The notes under the pieces: model-generated
Databases searched by the model: none
What the model saw: the letters and a program-made list of their open reading frames with translations, nothing else
What the model was told of the DNA's origin: nothing
In this document: in pieces, positions 30,601 through 44,029 of the stretch
How the letters are laid out: every line of letters begins with the position of its first letter
How positions within the stretch are numbered: the first letter of the stretch is position 1
Made by a program: the position numbers and the translations under genes
Origin: Sipunculus nudus
Taxonomy: Eukaryota; Annelida; Sipuncula; Golfingiida; Sipunculidae
Assembly: GCA_026874595.1 (NCBI GenBank)
Contig: CM049315.1
Location: forward strand, 4,894,664 to 4,958,663
Direction: 5' to 3'
DNA length: 64,000 nucleotides

Positions 30601-33370
30601 CATTACAACACCACAACCACGCCACATCCGACACCTTGATCCCAAACACAACCGGCACCACCACCAACATCATACATCCTTACCAATATCACAAACACTT
30701 ACCAAACATCCTAACTCCCCCCCCCCCCCCCCCCACCACCATCATCAAAGTCATCATCATTACAACACCACAACCACGCCACATCCGACACCTTGATCCC
30801 AAACACAACCGGCACCACCACCGACATCAATACTTCATTACCAATATCACAAACACTAACCAAACATCCTAACTTCCCCCCCCCCCCACCACCATCATCA
30901 TCATCAAAGTCATCATCATTACAACACCACAACCACGTCACACCCGACACCTTGATCCAAAACACAACCGGCACCACCACCAACATCATACATCCTTACC
31001 AATATCACAAACACTATCCAAACATCCTAACTACCCCCCCCCCCCTCCAACATCATCATCATCATCAAAGTCATCATCATTATAACACCACAACCACGCC
31101 ACACCCGACACCTTGATCCCAAATACAACCGGCACCACCACCAACATCAATACTTCATTACCAATATCACAAACACTAACCCAACATCCTAACTACCCCC
31201 CGACCCCCCACCATCATCATCATCATCATAGTCATCATCATTATAACACCACAACCACGCCACAACCGACACCTTGATCCCAAACACAAGCGGCACCACC
31301 ACCAACATCAATACTTCATTACCAATATCAAAAACACTTACCCAACATCCTAACTACACCCCCCCCCCATGATCATCATCATCATAGTCATCATCCTTAT
31401 AACACCACAACCACGTCACACCCGACACCTTGATCCCACACACAACCGGCACCAGCACCAACATCATACATCCTTACCAATATCACAAACACTAACTAAA
31501 CATCCTAACAACCCCCCCCCACCACCATCATCATCATCATCATCAAAGTCATCATCATTACAACACCACAACCACGCCACACCCGACACCTTGATCCCAA
31601 ACACAACCGGCACCACCACCGACATCATACATCCTTACCAATATCACAAACACTAACCAAACATCCTAACTACACCCCCACCCCCCCATGATCATCATCA
31701 TCATAGTCATCATCCTTATAACACCACAACCACGTCACACCCGACACCTTGATCCCACACACAACCGGCACCACCACCGACATCATACATCCTTACCAAT
31801 ATTACAAACACTAACCAAACATCCTAACAACCCCCCCCCCCCACCACCATCATCATCATCATCATCAAAGTCATCATCATTACAACACCACAACCACGCC
31901 ACATCCGACACCTTGATCCCAAACACAACCGGCACTACCACCGACATCATACATCCTTACCAATATCACAAACACTAACCCAACATCCTAACTACACCCC
32001 CCCCACCACCATCATCATCAAAGTCATCATCATTACAACACCACAACCACGCCACACCCGACACCTTGATCCCAAACACAACCGGCACCACCACCAACAT
32101 CAATACTTCATTACCAATATCACAAACACTAACCAAACATCCTAACTCCCCCCCCCCCCCCCACCACCACCATAATCATCATCAAAGTCATCATCATTAC
32201 AACACCACAACCACGCCACACCCGACACCTTGATCCAAAACACAACCGGCACCACCACCAACATCATACATCCTTACCAATATCACAAACACTAACCAAA
32301 CATCCTAACTACCCCCCCCCTCCAACATCATCATCATCATCAAAGTCATCATCATTATAACACCACAACCACGTCACACCCGACACCTTGATCCCAAACA
32401 CAACCGGCACCACCACCAACATCATACATCTTTACCAATATCATAAACACTAACCCAAGATCCTAACAACCCCCCGACCCCACCACCATCATCATTATCA
32501 TAGTCATCATCATTATACCACCACAACCACGCCATCATCATTATCATAGTCATCATCATTATACCACCACAACCACGCCACATCCGACACCTTGATCCCA
32601 CACACAACCGGCACCACCACCAACATCATACATCCTTACCAATATCACAAACACTAACCAAACATCCTAACTACCCCCCCCCCCCCTCCAACATCATCAT
32701 CATCATCAAAGTCATCATCATTACAACACCACAACCACGCCACACCCGACACCTTGATCCCAAACACAACCGGCACCACCACCAACATCATACATCCTTA
32801 CCAATATCACAAACACTAACCCAACATCCTAACTACCCCCCGACCTCACAACATCATCATCATCATCATAGTCATCATCATTACAACACCACCACCACGC
32901 CACACCCGACACCTTGATCCAAAACACAACCGGCACCACCACCAACATCATACATCCTTACCAATATCACAAACACTAACCAAACATCCTAACTACCCCC
33001 CCCCCCCTCCAACATCATCATCATCATCAAAGTCATCATCATTATAACACCACAACCACGCCACACCCGACACCTTGATCCCAAACACAACCGGCACCAC
33101 CACCAACATCAATACTTCATTACCAATATCACAAACACTAACCCAACATCCTAACTACCCCCCGACCCCCCACCATCATCATCATCATCATAGTCATCAT
33201 CCTTATAACACCACAACCACGCCACACCCGCCACCTTGATCCCAAACACAACCGGCACCACTACCAACATCAATACTTCATTACCAATATCACAAACACT
33301 AACCAAACATCCTAACCTACCCTCCCTCCTTCATCATCATCATCATAACACTACAACCACGCCACTGCCG
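18664..33370. repeat. About 158-bp satellite with poly-C and CAT tracts (array D)
   Basis: About 90 copies. Successive GACACCTTGATCCC words lie at 18853, 19011, 19170 and 19332, spacings 158, 159 and 162. Unit order: CATCCTAACTA, a poly-C tract (about 7-18 C, sometimes split by GA), ACCACCATC(ATC)n, an AAAG or ATAG interruption, CATCATCATTACAACACCAC, AACCACGCCACACCCGACAC, CTTGATCCCAAACACAACCG, GCACCACCACCAACATCATA, CATCCTTACCAATATCACAA, ACACTAACC. Variation in C-tract and CAT-run length accounts for most length differences. Long frames on both strands here (up to 201 codons at 25636-26241) are repeat translations that break wherever the C-tract changes length. Confidence 0.96.
20407..21022. 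repeat. Higher-order dyad within array D (type copy)
   Basis: A pair of diagnostic units. The first carries GATCCCACACACAACCGGCA with a CAGCACCAACATC variant; the second, about 325 bp later, carries the same CACACACAACC variant with CACCACCG. The same ordered pair starts at 20407, 22510, 23646, 26528, 29118 and 31369, with internal distances of 316-328 bp. Neighbouring units are also shared, so these mark larger duplicated segments. Confidence 0.85.
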
Positions 33371-33620
33371 CCATCACCACCAACATCACTTGCACCACTA
33401 CCATCATAATCACCAGTAGCAGCAGCAGCATAATACAGATATAATTACCGCCAGTATCATCATCATCAACGTCTTCATCATCATCACCATCATCATCAGT
33501 AGCAACAGAAAATCCGCCGTTATCACAATTAGTCACACCATCCCACTACAACGTCATCACAAACTCCACCACCACCCGACCAGCGGCCATCATTCTCCTC
33601 ACCACATACATCGTCCTCAT
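33371..33620. repeat. Degenerate triplet-rich edge of array D
   Basis: CAT, CAC and a short AGCAGCAGCAGC run without a regular period; similarity to array D fades out. The 61-codon minus frame (33351-33536) is an Asp-rich translation of these triplets. Confidence 0.7.
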
Positions 33621-34698
33621 CATCCACATCAATCAATGTCATCAGTCCTCAACTGTTTTACCTTCATGGCCATCGCCCCGCCATCATCCATCATCATTTT
33701 AATGGACATTACTTATATATTACTTATATATTACTTATATCCATTTCATGATTTAAAACTGAAGCAATCATCGCAATCACCACAGTCATCAAAATCTCCA
33801 TATGACAGATGCAATCATTAAATCTCTGAAAGTGAGTAACGACCACCGATATTTACTACAAGCATATTTAATGCCCTGTATAAATTTCATGTACAATCAA
33901 AAACGAGAATTGAAATCAATCTCCCGTACATTTCAGTCAGGTTAAGTAAACTTATTTGGAATTTCGTCAACGGTTCACATATCATATTCTTAAACCCCAG
34001 CAACAATATATATTTTTTTCTTATTCTGACAATTCCATAAAGAACCTGATTCGACAACGAATGCGTGCTTGTAAAGCCGTGCAAGTCCCAGTCCGAATAT
34101 CCTCGACCCCTGAGCCCATCAATAATGCAGCGTGCACGGTTGGGCCGATAATAAATAGACGATGTTGAGCGTTGTGACTCGCCGGCTTTGACAAATGGAA
34201 GGACGAGACATGTCATTGCACCAAGAGTATGTCACTGATTGATGAGTTTTATTTCCGGAGTTCGGCTACAAACGTCCGCGACAAGGACCAATATAACAAC
34301 CGCAGACTCAGCAAGCCACTTTATTGATAGACGTCAGTTTTAATAAGCTAGGCAGCCAGCCATGCTGAGCAGTAAAAAGCGGGAAAACACCGCAACAGTA
34401 CATACTGGATGGAACTGTCGCGTACTGTCATGCTGCTTGTGTAGTGATGCCACTGGCGATAATAAAAACGAATGGTGATTAGTATAGTCGTGTTTTGATC
34501 ATCATCATCATTTTCATAAAACTTCATATCATCAGTCAACCTTCAGTCAGTAATATTTGTAGGTATTGTTTTTAAAAAAATGCATTACTCCCTCAGAATG
34601 ATAGGTTATTTTCATTTTAAATCCCAACTGGGCAATTCCCAAGGAATCACCATCATCATCATATTCCTAATGCTGAAGCATAGTCGTTATTGACTGTT
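33621..34698. other. Unique spacer between oppositely skewed arrays
   Basis: About 1.1 kb of non-repetitive AT-rich DNA. A small ATATTACTTAT triplication sits near 33715-33745. The 109-codon minus frame (33887-34216) and the smaller frames have no recognisable domain. No promoter or RNA gene could be supported. Strand composition flips across this spacer. Confidence 0.6.
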
Positions 34699-36781
34699 GG
34701 TGATGGAAGTAGACCATAGGAAGTATTGGCTGTGGTTGAGGATGGGTGACCATGGGTATTTTTGCCTGACGAGGACGGCGTTCGGTCAAGGGAATTACTG
34801 GCTTAAGGTATTATGGTGGCTCTCAGGAATTATTGGCTGTAGGTAGAGGTGGTGGACAACTAGAGGGTGATGGAAAACAGGTATTTCTTGGTGTAGGTGT
34901 GGGTAATGTAATACACAGGTATTACCTGAAAACAGGGGTTTCCAGGTGTCGGTGAGAGTGAGGGGATAGAGGTGTTTCCTAGTGTAGGTGAGGTAAATGG
35001 AATACAGGTGTTTCCTTGTGTAGATGAGGTTGGTGCAATACAGGTATTTCCGGGAATGTTTGAAGGTATTGGACACAAGAGTTTCCGGATGTAGATGAGG
35101 GTCAGGGTATTCAGGAATTTCCGATTGTAGATGAGTGTGATCGAATATAGGTGTTTCCTGGTGTAGGTGACGGTGATGGAATACAGATATTTACGGTTTT
35201 TGGCAAGGGTGATGGGATACATGCATTTCCGGGTATAGAAAATGGAAAACAGGAGTTTTACTGGTGTAGGTGAGGAATTTTCGGGTGTACGTGAGGGTAA
35301 TAGAATACATGTAGGTCTTAGTGTAGGTAAAGGTGATGGAATACAGGTATTTCCGTGTGTAGGCGAGGATGATGGAATACACGAGTGTCCGGGTATAGGT
35401 AAGGGAGAAGAATTACAGTAATGGAATACAGGAGTTTCCGGGTGAAGTGAAGATGAAGGGATACAGGAAATTCCCGGATGAGGGTGAGTGTGATCGAATA
35501 CAGGATTTCTCGGATGCAGGTGAGGGTTTTAAAATACAGGTATTTCCGAGTGTAGGTCAGTGTGATGGAATATAGGTATTTCTTGGTGTAGGTTAGGGTG
35601 ATGGAATACAGGTATTTCTTATTGTAGGTGAGGGTGATGGAATACAGGTATATCTTAGTGCAGGTTAGGGTGATGAAATACAGGTATTTCTTATTGTAGG
35701 TGAGGGTGATGGAATACAGGTATTTCCTAGTGTAGGTGAGGGTGATGGAATACAGGTATTTCTTAGTGTAAGTTAGGGTGATGGAATACAGGTATTTCCG
35801 AGTGTAGGTCAGGGTGACGGAATATAGGTATTTCTTGGTGTAGGTTAGGGTGATGGAATACAGGTATTTCTTATTGTAGGTGAGGGTGATGGAATACAGG
35901 TATTTCTTAGTGTAGGTTAGGTTGATGAAATAGAGGTATTTCTTATTGTAGGTGAGGGTGATGGAATACAGGTATTTCTTAGTGTAGGTGAGGGTGATGA
36001 AATACAGGTATTTCTTAGTGTAGGTGAGGGTGATGAAATACAGGTATTTCTTAGTGTAGGTGAGGGTGATGGAATACAGGTATTTCTTAGTGTAAGTTAG
36101 GGTGATGAAATACGGGTATTTCTTAGTGTAGGTGAGGTTGATGGAATACAGGTATTTCTTAGTGTAGGTGAAGGTGATGGAATACAGGTATTTCTTAGTG
36201 TAGGTGAGGGTGATGAAATACAGGAATTTCTTAGTGTAGGTGAGAGTGATGGAATACAGGTATTTCTTAGTGTAGGTGAGGGTGATGGAATACAGGTATA
36301 TCTTAGTGTAGGTTAGGGTGAGGAAATACAGGTATTTCTTATTGTAGGTGAGGGTGATGGAATACAGGTATTTCTTAGTGTAGGCGAGGTTGATGAAATA
36401 CAGGTATTTCTTAGTGTAGGTGAGGGTGATGGAATACAGGTATTTCTTAGTGTAGGTTAGGCTGATGGAAAACAGGTATTTCTTAGTGTAGGTGAGGGTG
36501 ATGGAATACAGGTATTTCTTAGTGTAGGTTAGGCTGATGGAAAACAGGTATTTCTTATTGTAGATGAGGGTGATGGAATACAGGTATTTCTTAGTGTAGG
36601 TTAGGGTGATGAAATACAGGTATTTCTTATTGTAGGTGAGGGTGATGGAATACAGGTATTTCTTAGTGTAGGTTAGGGTGATGAAATACAGGTATTTCGT
36701 AGTGTAGGTGAGGGTGATGGAATACAGGTATTTCTTAGTGTAGGTGAAGGTGATGGAATACAGGTATTTCTTAGTGTAGGT

Positions 36782-37045
36782 GAGGGTTTTAGAATACAGG
36801 TATTTCCGAGTGTAGTTGAGGTTGAAGGGATTCAGGTATTATTGAGTGTAGGTGATGGTTATGGTATACAAGTTTTTATCTCGTGTATGTAACGGTGATA
36901 GAATACTGGCATTTTACAAGTGTAGATCAGGGTGATGGAATATAGATATTTCCTTTTTCTTTGTGTAGGTGACGGCGAGGGGATACAAGTATTATCGAGT
37001 GTAGGTCAGGGTGAGGGGATACAAGTATTATCGAGTGTAGGTCAG
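36782..37045. repeat. Divergent module in 36-bp array, copy 1
   Basis: Starts GAGGGTTTTAGAATACAGG and runs through GGTTATGGTATACAAG, GTATGTAACGGTGAT, TTTTACAAGTGTAGATCAGG, TTCCTTTTTCTTTGTGTAGG and GACGGCGAGGGGATACAAGT to ATTATCGAGTG units. It is distinct from the surrounding 36-mers and recurs four more times. It holds no coding or RNA motif that I can name. Confidence 0.9.
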
Positions 37046-39202
37046 GGTGATGGAATACAGGTATTTCTTATTGTAGTTGAGAGTGATGGAATACAGGTAT
37101 TTCTTAGTGTAGGCGAGGGTAATGAAATACAGGTATTTCTTAGTGTAGGTGAGGAGGATGGAATACAGGTATTTCTAAGTGTAGGTGAGGGTGATGAAAT
37201 ACAGGTATTTCTTAGTGTAGGTGGGGGTGATGGAATACAGGTATTTCTTAGTGTAGGTGAGGGTGATGGGATACAGGTATTTCTTAGTGTAGGTTAGGGT
37301 GAGGAAATACAGGTATTTCTTATTGTAGGTGAGGGTGATGGAATACAGGTATTTCTTAGTGTAGGTGAGGGTGATGGAATACAGGTATTTCTTAGTGTAG
37401 GTTAGGGTGATGGAATACAGGTATTTCCGAGTGTAGGTCAGTGTGACGGAATAAAGGTATTTCTTGGTGTAGGTTAGGGTGATGGAATACAGGTATATCT
37501 TATTGTAAGGGAGGGTGATGGAATACAGGTATTTCTTAGTGTAGGTTAGGGTGATTCAATACAGGTATTTCCGAGTGTAGGTCAGTGTGACGGAATATAG
37601 GTATTTCTTGGTGTAGGTTAGGGTGATGGAATACAGGCATTTCTTATTGTAGGTGAGGGTGGGGAATACAGGTATTTCTTATTGTAGGTGAGGGTGATGG
37701 AATACAGGTATTTCCGAGTGTAGGTCAGTGTGACGGAATATAGGTATTTCTTGGTGTAGGTGAGGGTGATTAAATACAGGTATTTCTAAGTGTAGGTGAG
37801 GGTGATGGAATACAGGTATTTTTTAGTGTAGGATAGGGTGATGGAATACAGGTATTTCCGAGTGTAGGTCAGTGTGACGGAATATAGGTATTTCTTGGTG
37901 TAGATTAGGGTGAAGGAATACAGGTATATCTTATTGTAGATGAGGGTGATGGAACACAGGTATTTCTTATTGTAGGTGAGGGTGATGGAATACAGGTATT
38001 TCCGAGTGCAGGTCAGTGTGACGGAATAAAGGTATTTCTTGGTGTCGGTCAGGGTGATGAAATACAGGTATTTCTTATTGTAGGTGAGGGTGATGGAATA
38101 CAGGTATTTCTTAGTGTAGGTTAGGGTGATGGAATACAGGTATTTCTTAGTGTAGGTTAGGGTGATGGAATACAGGTATTTCTTAGTGTAGGCGAGGGTG
38201 ATGAAATACAGGTATTTCTTAGTGTAGGTGAGGGTGATAGAATACAGGAATTTCTTAGTGTAGGTGAGGGTGATGGAATACAGGTATTTCCGAGTGTAGG
38301 TCAGTGTGACGGAATATAGGTATTTCTTATTGTAGGTGAGATTGATGGAATACAGGTATTTCTTAGTGTAGGCGAGGGTAATGAAATACAGGTATTTCTT
38401 AGTGTAGGTGAGGGTGATGGAATACAGGTATTTCTTAGTGTAGGTTAGGGTGATGGAATACAGGTATTTCCGAGTGTAGGTCAGTGTGACGGAATATAGG
38501 TATTTCTTGGTTTAGGTTAGGGTGATGGAATACAGGTATTTCTTATTGTAAGTGAGGGTGATGGAATACAGGTATTTCTTAGTGTAGGTGAGAGTGATGG
38601 AATACAGGTATTTCTTAGTGTAGGTGAGGGTGATGGAATACAGGTATTTCTTAGTGTAGGTTAGGGTGAGGAAATACAGGTATTTCTTATTGTAGGTGAG
38701 GGTGATGGAATACAGGTATTTCTTAGTGTAGGCGAGGGTGATTGAAATACAGGTATTTCTTAGCGTAGGTGAGGGTGATGGAATACAGGTATTTCTTAGT
38801 GTAGGTTAGGCTGATGGAAAACAGGTATTTCTTATTGTAGGTGAGGGTGATGGAATACAGGTATTTCTTAGTGTAGGTTAGGGTTATGAAATACAGGTAT
38901 TTCTTATTGTAGGTGAGGGTGATGGAATACAGGTATTTCTTAGTGTAGGTGAGGGTGATGAAATACAGGTATTTCTTAGTGTAGGTGAGGGTGATGGAAT
39001 ACACGTATTTCTAAGTGTAGGTTTGGGTAATGAAATACAGGCATTTCTTATTGTAGGTGAGGGTGATGGAATACAGGTATTTCTTAGTGTAAGTTAGGGT
39101 GATGAAATACAGGTATTTCTTAGTGTAGGTGAGGGTGATGGAATACAGGTATTTCTTAGTGTAGGTGAAGGTGATGGAATATAGGTATTTCTTAGTGTAG
39201 GT

Positions 39203-39465
39203 GAGGGTTTTAGAATACAGGTATTTCCGAGTGTAGTTGAGGTTGAAGGGATTCAGGTATTATTGAGTGTAGGTGATGGTTATGGTATACAAGTTTTTAG
39301 CTGGTGTATGTAACGGTGATGGAATACTGGTATTTTACAAGTGTAGATCAGGGTGATGGAATATAGATATTTCCCTTTTCTTTGTGTAGGTGACGGCGAG
39401 GGGATACAAGTATTATCGAGTGTAGGCTAGGGTGAGGGGATACAAGTATTATCGAGTGTAGGTCA
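39203..39465. repeat. Divergent module in 36-bp array, copy 2
   Basis: Same marker order as copy 1, displaced by 2421 bp. Small substitutions are visible (TTAGCTGGTG for TTATCTCGTG; one extra C in TTCCCTTTTC). Confidence 0.9.
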
Positions 39466-41875
39466 GGGTGATGGAATACAGGTATTTCTCATTGTAGATG
39501 AGGGTGATGGAATACAGGTATTTCTTAGTGTAGGCGAGGGTGATGGAATACAGGTATTTCTTAGTGTAGGTGAGGGTGATGGAATACAGGTATTTCTAAG
39601 TGTAGGTGAGGGTGATGAAATACAGGTATTTCTTAGTGTAGGTGAGGGTGATGGAATACAGGTATATCTTATTGTAAGGGAGGGTGATGGAATACAGGTA
39701 TTTCTAAGTGTAGGTGAGGGTGATGAAATACAGGTATTTCTTAGTGTAGGTGAGGGTGATGGAATACAGGTATTTCTTAGTGTAGGTGAGGGTGATGGGA
39801 TACAGGTATTTCTTAGTGTAGGTTAGGGTGAGGAAATACAGGTATTTCTTATTGTAGGTGAGGGTGATGGAATACAGGTATTTCTTAGTGTAGGTGAGGG
39901 TGATGGAATACAGGTATTTCTTAGTGTAGGTTAGGGTGATGGAATACAGGTATTTCCGAGTGTAGGTCAGTGTGACGGAATAAAGGTATTTCTTGGTGTA
40001 GGTTAGGGTGATGGAATACAGGTATATCTTATTGTAAGTGAGGGTGATGGAATACAGGTATTTCTTAGTGTAGGTCAGGGTGAGGGGATACAAGTATTAT
40101 CGAGTGTAGGTTAGGGTGATGGAATACAGGTATTTCTTAGTGTAGGTGAGGGTGATGGAATACAGGTATTTCTTAGTGTAGGTGAGGGTGATGGAATACA
40201 GGTATTTCTTGGTGTAGGTTAGGGTGATGGAATACAGGTATTTCTTATTGTAGGTGAGGGTGAAGGAATACAGGTATTTCTTATTGTAGGTGAGGGTGAT
40301 GGAATACAGGTATTTCCGAGTGTAGGTCAGTGTGACGGAATATAGGTATTTCTTGGTGTAGGTGAGGGTGATTAAATACAGGTATTTCTAAGTGAAGTGA
40401 GGGTGATGGAATACAGGTATTTTTTAGTGTAGGATAGGGTGATGGAATACAGGTATTTCCAAGTTTAGGTCAGTGTGACGGAATATAGGTATTTCTTGGT
40501 GTAGATTAGGGTGAAGGAATACAGGTATATCTTATTGTAGATGAGGGTGATGGAATACAGGTATTTCTTATTGTAGGTGAGGGTGATGGAATACAGTTAT
40601 TTCCGAGTGCAGGTCAGTGTGACGGAATAAAGGTATTTCTTGGTGTAGGTCAGGGTGATGAAATACAGGTATTTCTTATTGTAGGTGAGGGTGATGGAAT
40701 ACAGGTATTTCTTAGTGCAGGTTAGGGTGATGGAATACAGGTATTTCTTAGTGTAGGTTAGGGTGATGGAATACAGGTATTTTTTAGTGTAGGCGAGGGT
40801 GATGAAATACAGGTATTTCTTAGTGTAGGTGAGGGTTATAGAATACAGGTATTTCTTAGTGTAGGTGAGGGTGATGGAATACAGGTATTTCCGAGTGTAG
40901 GTCAGTGTGACGGAATATAGGTACTTCTTATTGTAGGTGAGATTGATGGAATACAGGTATTTCTTAGTGTAGGCGAGGGTAATGAAATACAGGTATTTCT
41001 TAGTGTAGGTGAGGGTGATGGAATACAGGTATTTCTTAGTGTAGGTTAGGGTGATGGAATACAGGTATTTCCGAGTGTAGGGCAGTGTGACGGAATATAG
41101 GTATTTCTTGGTTTAGGTTAGGGTGATGGAATACAGGTATTTCTTATTGTAAGTGAGGGTGATGGAATACAGGTATTTCTTAGTGTAGGTGAGAGTGATG
41201 GAATACAGGTATTTCTTAGTGTAGGTGAGGGTGATGGAATACAGGTATTTCTTAGTGTAGGTTAGGGTGAGGAAATACAGGTATTTCTTATTGTAGGTGA
41301 GGGTGATGGAATACAGGTATTTCTTAGTGTAGGCGAGGGTGATTGAAATACAGGTATTTCTTAGCGTAGGTGAGGGTGATGGAATACAGGTATTTCTTAG
41401 TGTAGGTTAGGCTGATGGAAAACAGGTATTTCTTATTGTAGATGAGGGTGATGGAATACAGGTATTTCTTAGTGTAGGTTAGGCTGATGGAAAACAGGTA
41501 TTTCTTATTGTAGATGAGGGTGATGGAATACAGGTATTTCTTAGTGTAGGTTAGGGTTATGAAATACAGGTATTTCTTATTGTAGGTGAGGGTGATGGAA
41601 TACAGGTATTTCTTAGTGTAGGTGAGGGTGATGAAATACAGGTATTTCTTAGTGTAGGTGAGGGTGATGGAATACACGTATTTTTAAGTGTAGGTTTGGG
41701 TGATGAAATACAGGCATTTCTTATTGTAGGTGAGGGTGATGGAATACAGGTATTTCTTAGTGTAAGTTAGGGTGATGAAATACAGGTATTTCTTAGTGTA
41801 GGTGAGGGTGATGGAATACAGGTATTTCTTAGTGTAGGTGAAGGTGATGGAATATAGGTATTTCTTAGTGTAGGT

Positions 41876-42138
41876 GAGGGTTTTAGAATACAGGTATTTC
41901 CGAGTGTAGTTGAGGTTGAAGGGATTCAGGTATTATTGAGTGTAGGTGATGGTTATGGTATACAAGTTTTTAACTGGTGTATGTAACGGTGATGGAATAC
42001 TGGTATTTTACAAGTGTAGATCAGGGTGATGGAATATAGATATTTCCTTTTTCTTTGTGTAGGTGACGGCGAGGGGATACAAGTATTATCGAGTGTAGGT
42101 CAGGGTGAGGGGATACAAGTATTATCGAGTGTAGGTCA
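41876..42138. repeat. Divergent module in 36-bp array, copy 3
   Basis: Same marker order, displaced by 2673 bp from copy 2. The flanking 36-mer variants also match over long stretches, for example the GGCTGATGGAAAACAGG units near 38812 and 41410. Confidence 0.9.
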
Positions 42139-42964
42139 GGGTGATGGAATACAGGTATTTCTTATTGTAGATGAGGGTGATGGAATACAGGTATTTCTTA
42201 GTGTAGGCGAGGGTGATGAAATACAGGTATTTCTTAGTGTAGGTGATGGTGATGGAATACAGGTATTTCTAAGTGTAGGTGAGGGTGATGAAATACAGGT
42301 ATTTCTTAGTGTAGGTGAGGGTGATGGAATACAGGTATTTCTTAGTGTAGGTGAGGGTGATGGAATACAGGTATTTCTTAGTGTAGGTTAGGGTGAGGAA
42401 ATACAGGTATTTCTTATTGTAGGTGAGGGTGATGGAATACAGGTATTTCTTAGTGTAGGGGAGGGTGATGAAATACAGGTATTTCTTAGTGTAGGTGAGG
42501 GTGATGAAATACAGGTATTTCTTAGTGTAGGTTATGGTGATGGAATACAGGTATTTCTTACTGTAGATGAGGGTGTTGGAATACAGGTATTTCTTAGTGT
42601 AGGTTAGGGTGATGAAATACAGGTATTTCTTATTGTAGGTGAGGGTGATGGAATACAGGTATTTCTTAGTGTAGGTGAGGGTGATGAAATACAGGTATTT
42701 CTTAGTGTAGGTGAGGGTGATTAAATACAGGTATTTCTTAGTGTAGGTGAGTGTGATGGAATACAGGTATTTCTTAGTGTAGGTTAGGGTGATGAAATAC
42801 AGGTATTTCTTATTGTAGGTGAGGGTGATGGAATACAGGTATTTCTTAGTGTAAGTTAGGGTGATGAAATACGGGTATTTCTTAGTGTAGGTGAGGGTGA
42901 TGGAATACAGGTATTTCTTAGTGTAGGTGAAGGTGATGGAATACAGGTATTTCTTAGTGTAGGT

Positions 42965-43215
42965 GAGGGTTTTAGAATACAGGTATTTCCGAGTATAGGT
43001 GAGGTTGAAGGGATTCAGGTATTATTGATTGTAGGTGATGGTTATGGTATACAAGGTTTTATCTGGTGTATGTAACGGTGATGGAATACTGGTATTTTAC
43101 AAGTGTAGATCAGGGTGATGGAATAAAAATATTTCCTTTTTCTTTGTGTCGGTGACGGCGAGGGGATACAAGTATTATCGAGTGTAGGTCAGGGTGGGGG
43201 ATACAAGTATTATCG
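42965..43215. repeat. Divergent module in 36-bp array, copy 4
   Basis: Displaced by 1089 bp from copy 3. More diverged than the others: GTATAGGTGAGG, ATAAAAATATTTCC, TGTGTCGGTGACGG, and one base lost in GGTGGGGGATAC. Confidence 0.88.
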
Positions 43216-43765
43216 AGAGTAGGTCAGGGAGATGGAATACAGGTGTTTCTTATTGTAGGTGAGGATGATGGAATACAGGTATTTCTTAGTGTAGGCGAGG
43301 GTGATGAAATACAGGTATTTCTTAGTGTAGGTGAGGGTGATGGAATACAGGTATTTCTTAGTGTAGTTTAGGGTGATGGAATACAGGTATTTCCGAGTGT
43401 AGGTCAGTAAGATGGAATAAAGGTATTTCTTGGTGTAGGTTAGGGTGATGGAATGCAGGTATATCTTATTGTAAGGGAGGGTGATGGAATACAGGTATTT
43501 CTTAGTGTAGGTTAGGGTGATGAAATACAGGTATTTCCGAGTGTAGGTCAGTGTGACGGAATATAGGTATTTCTTGGTGTAGGTTAGGGTGATGGAATAC
43601 AGGTATTTCTTATTGTAGGTGAGGGTGAAGGAATACAGGTATTTCTTATTGTAGGTGAGGGTGAATGAATACAAGTATTTCCGAGTGTAGGTCAGTGTGA
43701 CGGAATATAGGTATTTCTTGGTGTAGGTGAAGGTGATGGAATACAGGTATTTCTTAGTGTAGGTG

Positions 43766-44029
43766 AGGGTTTTAGAATACAGGTATTTCCGAGTGTAGTT
43801 TAGGTTGAAGGGATTCAGGTATTATTGAGTGTAGGTGATGGTTATGGTATACAAGTTTTTATCTGGTGTATGTAACGGTGATAGAATACTGGCTTTTTAC
43901 AAGTGTAGATCAGGGTGATGGAATATAGATATTTCCTTTTTCTTTGTGTAGGTGACGGCCAGGGGATACAAGTATTATCGAGTGTAGGTCAGGGTGAGGG
44001 GATACAAGTATTATCGAGTGTAGGTCAGG
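43766..44029. repeat. Divergent module in 36-bp array, copy 5
   Basis: Displaced by about 801 bp from copy 4. It carries GACGGCCAGGGG in place of GACGGCGAGGGG. Confidence 0.9.

Noticed and set aside
33887-34216. 109-codon minus-strand frame in the spacer
   Set aside because: No domain, no promoter or splice context that I can support; length is within chance for AT-rich DNA.
36932-37297. 121-codon plus-strand frame repeated at 42026-42391 as a duplicated gene
   Set aside because: The second copy is part of a duplicated array segment. The body is GEGDGIQVFLSV repeats and the unique N-terminus is just the 265-bp module.
43210-43674. 154-codon minus-strand frame of YTKKYLYSITLT repeats as a repetitive secreted or structural protein
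   Set aside because: It follows automatically from a 36-bp period. The opposite strand is open too, stops are scattered by single-base variants, and no signal peptide or flanking unique coding sequence is present.
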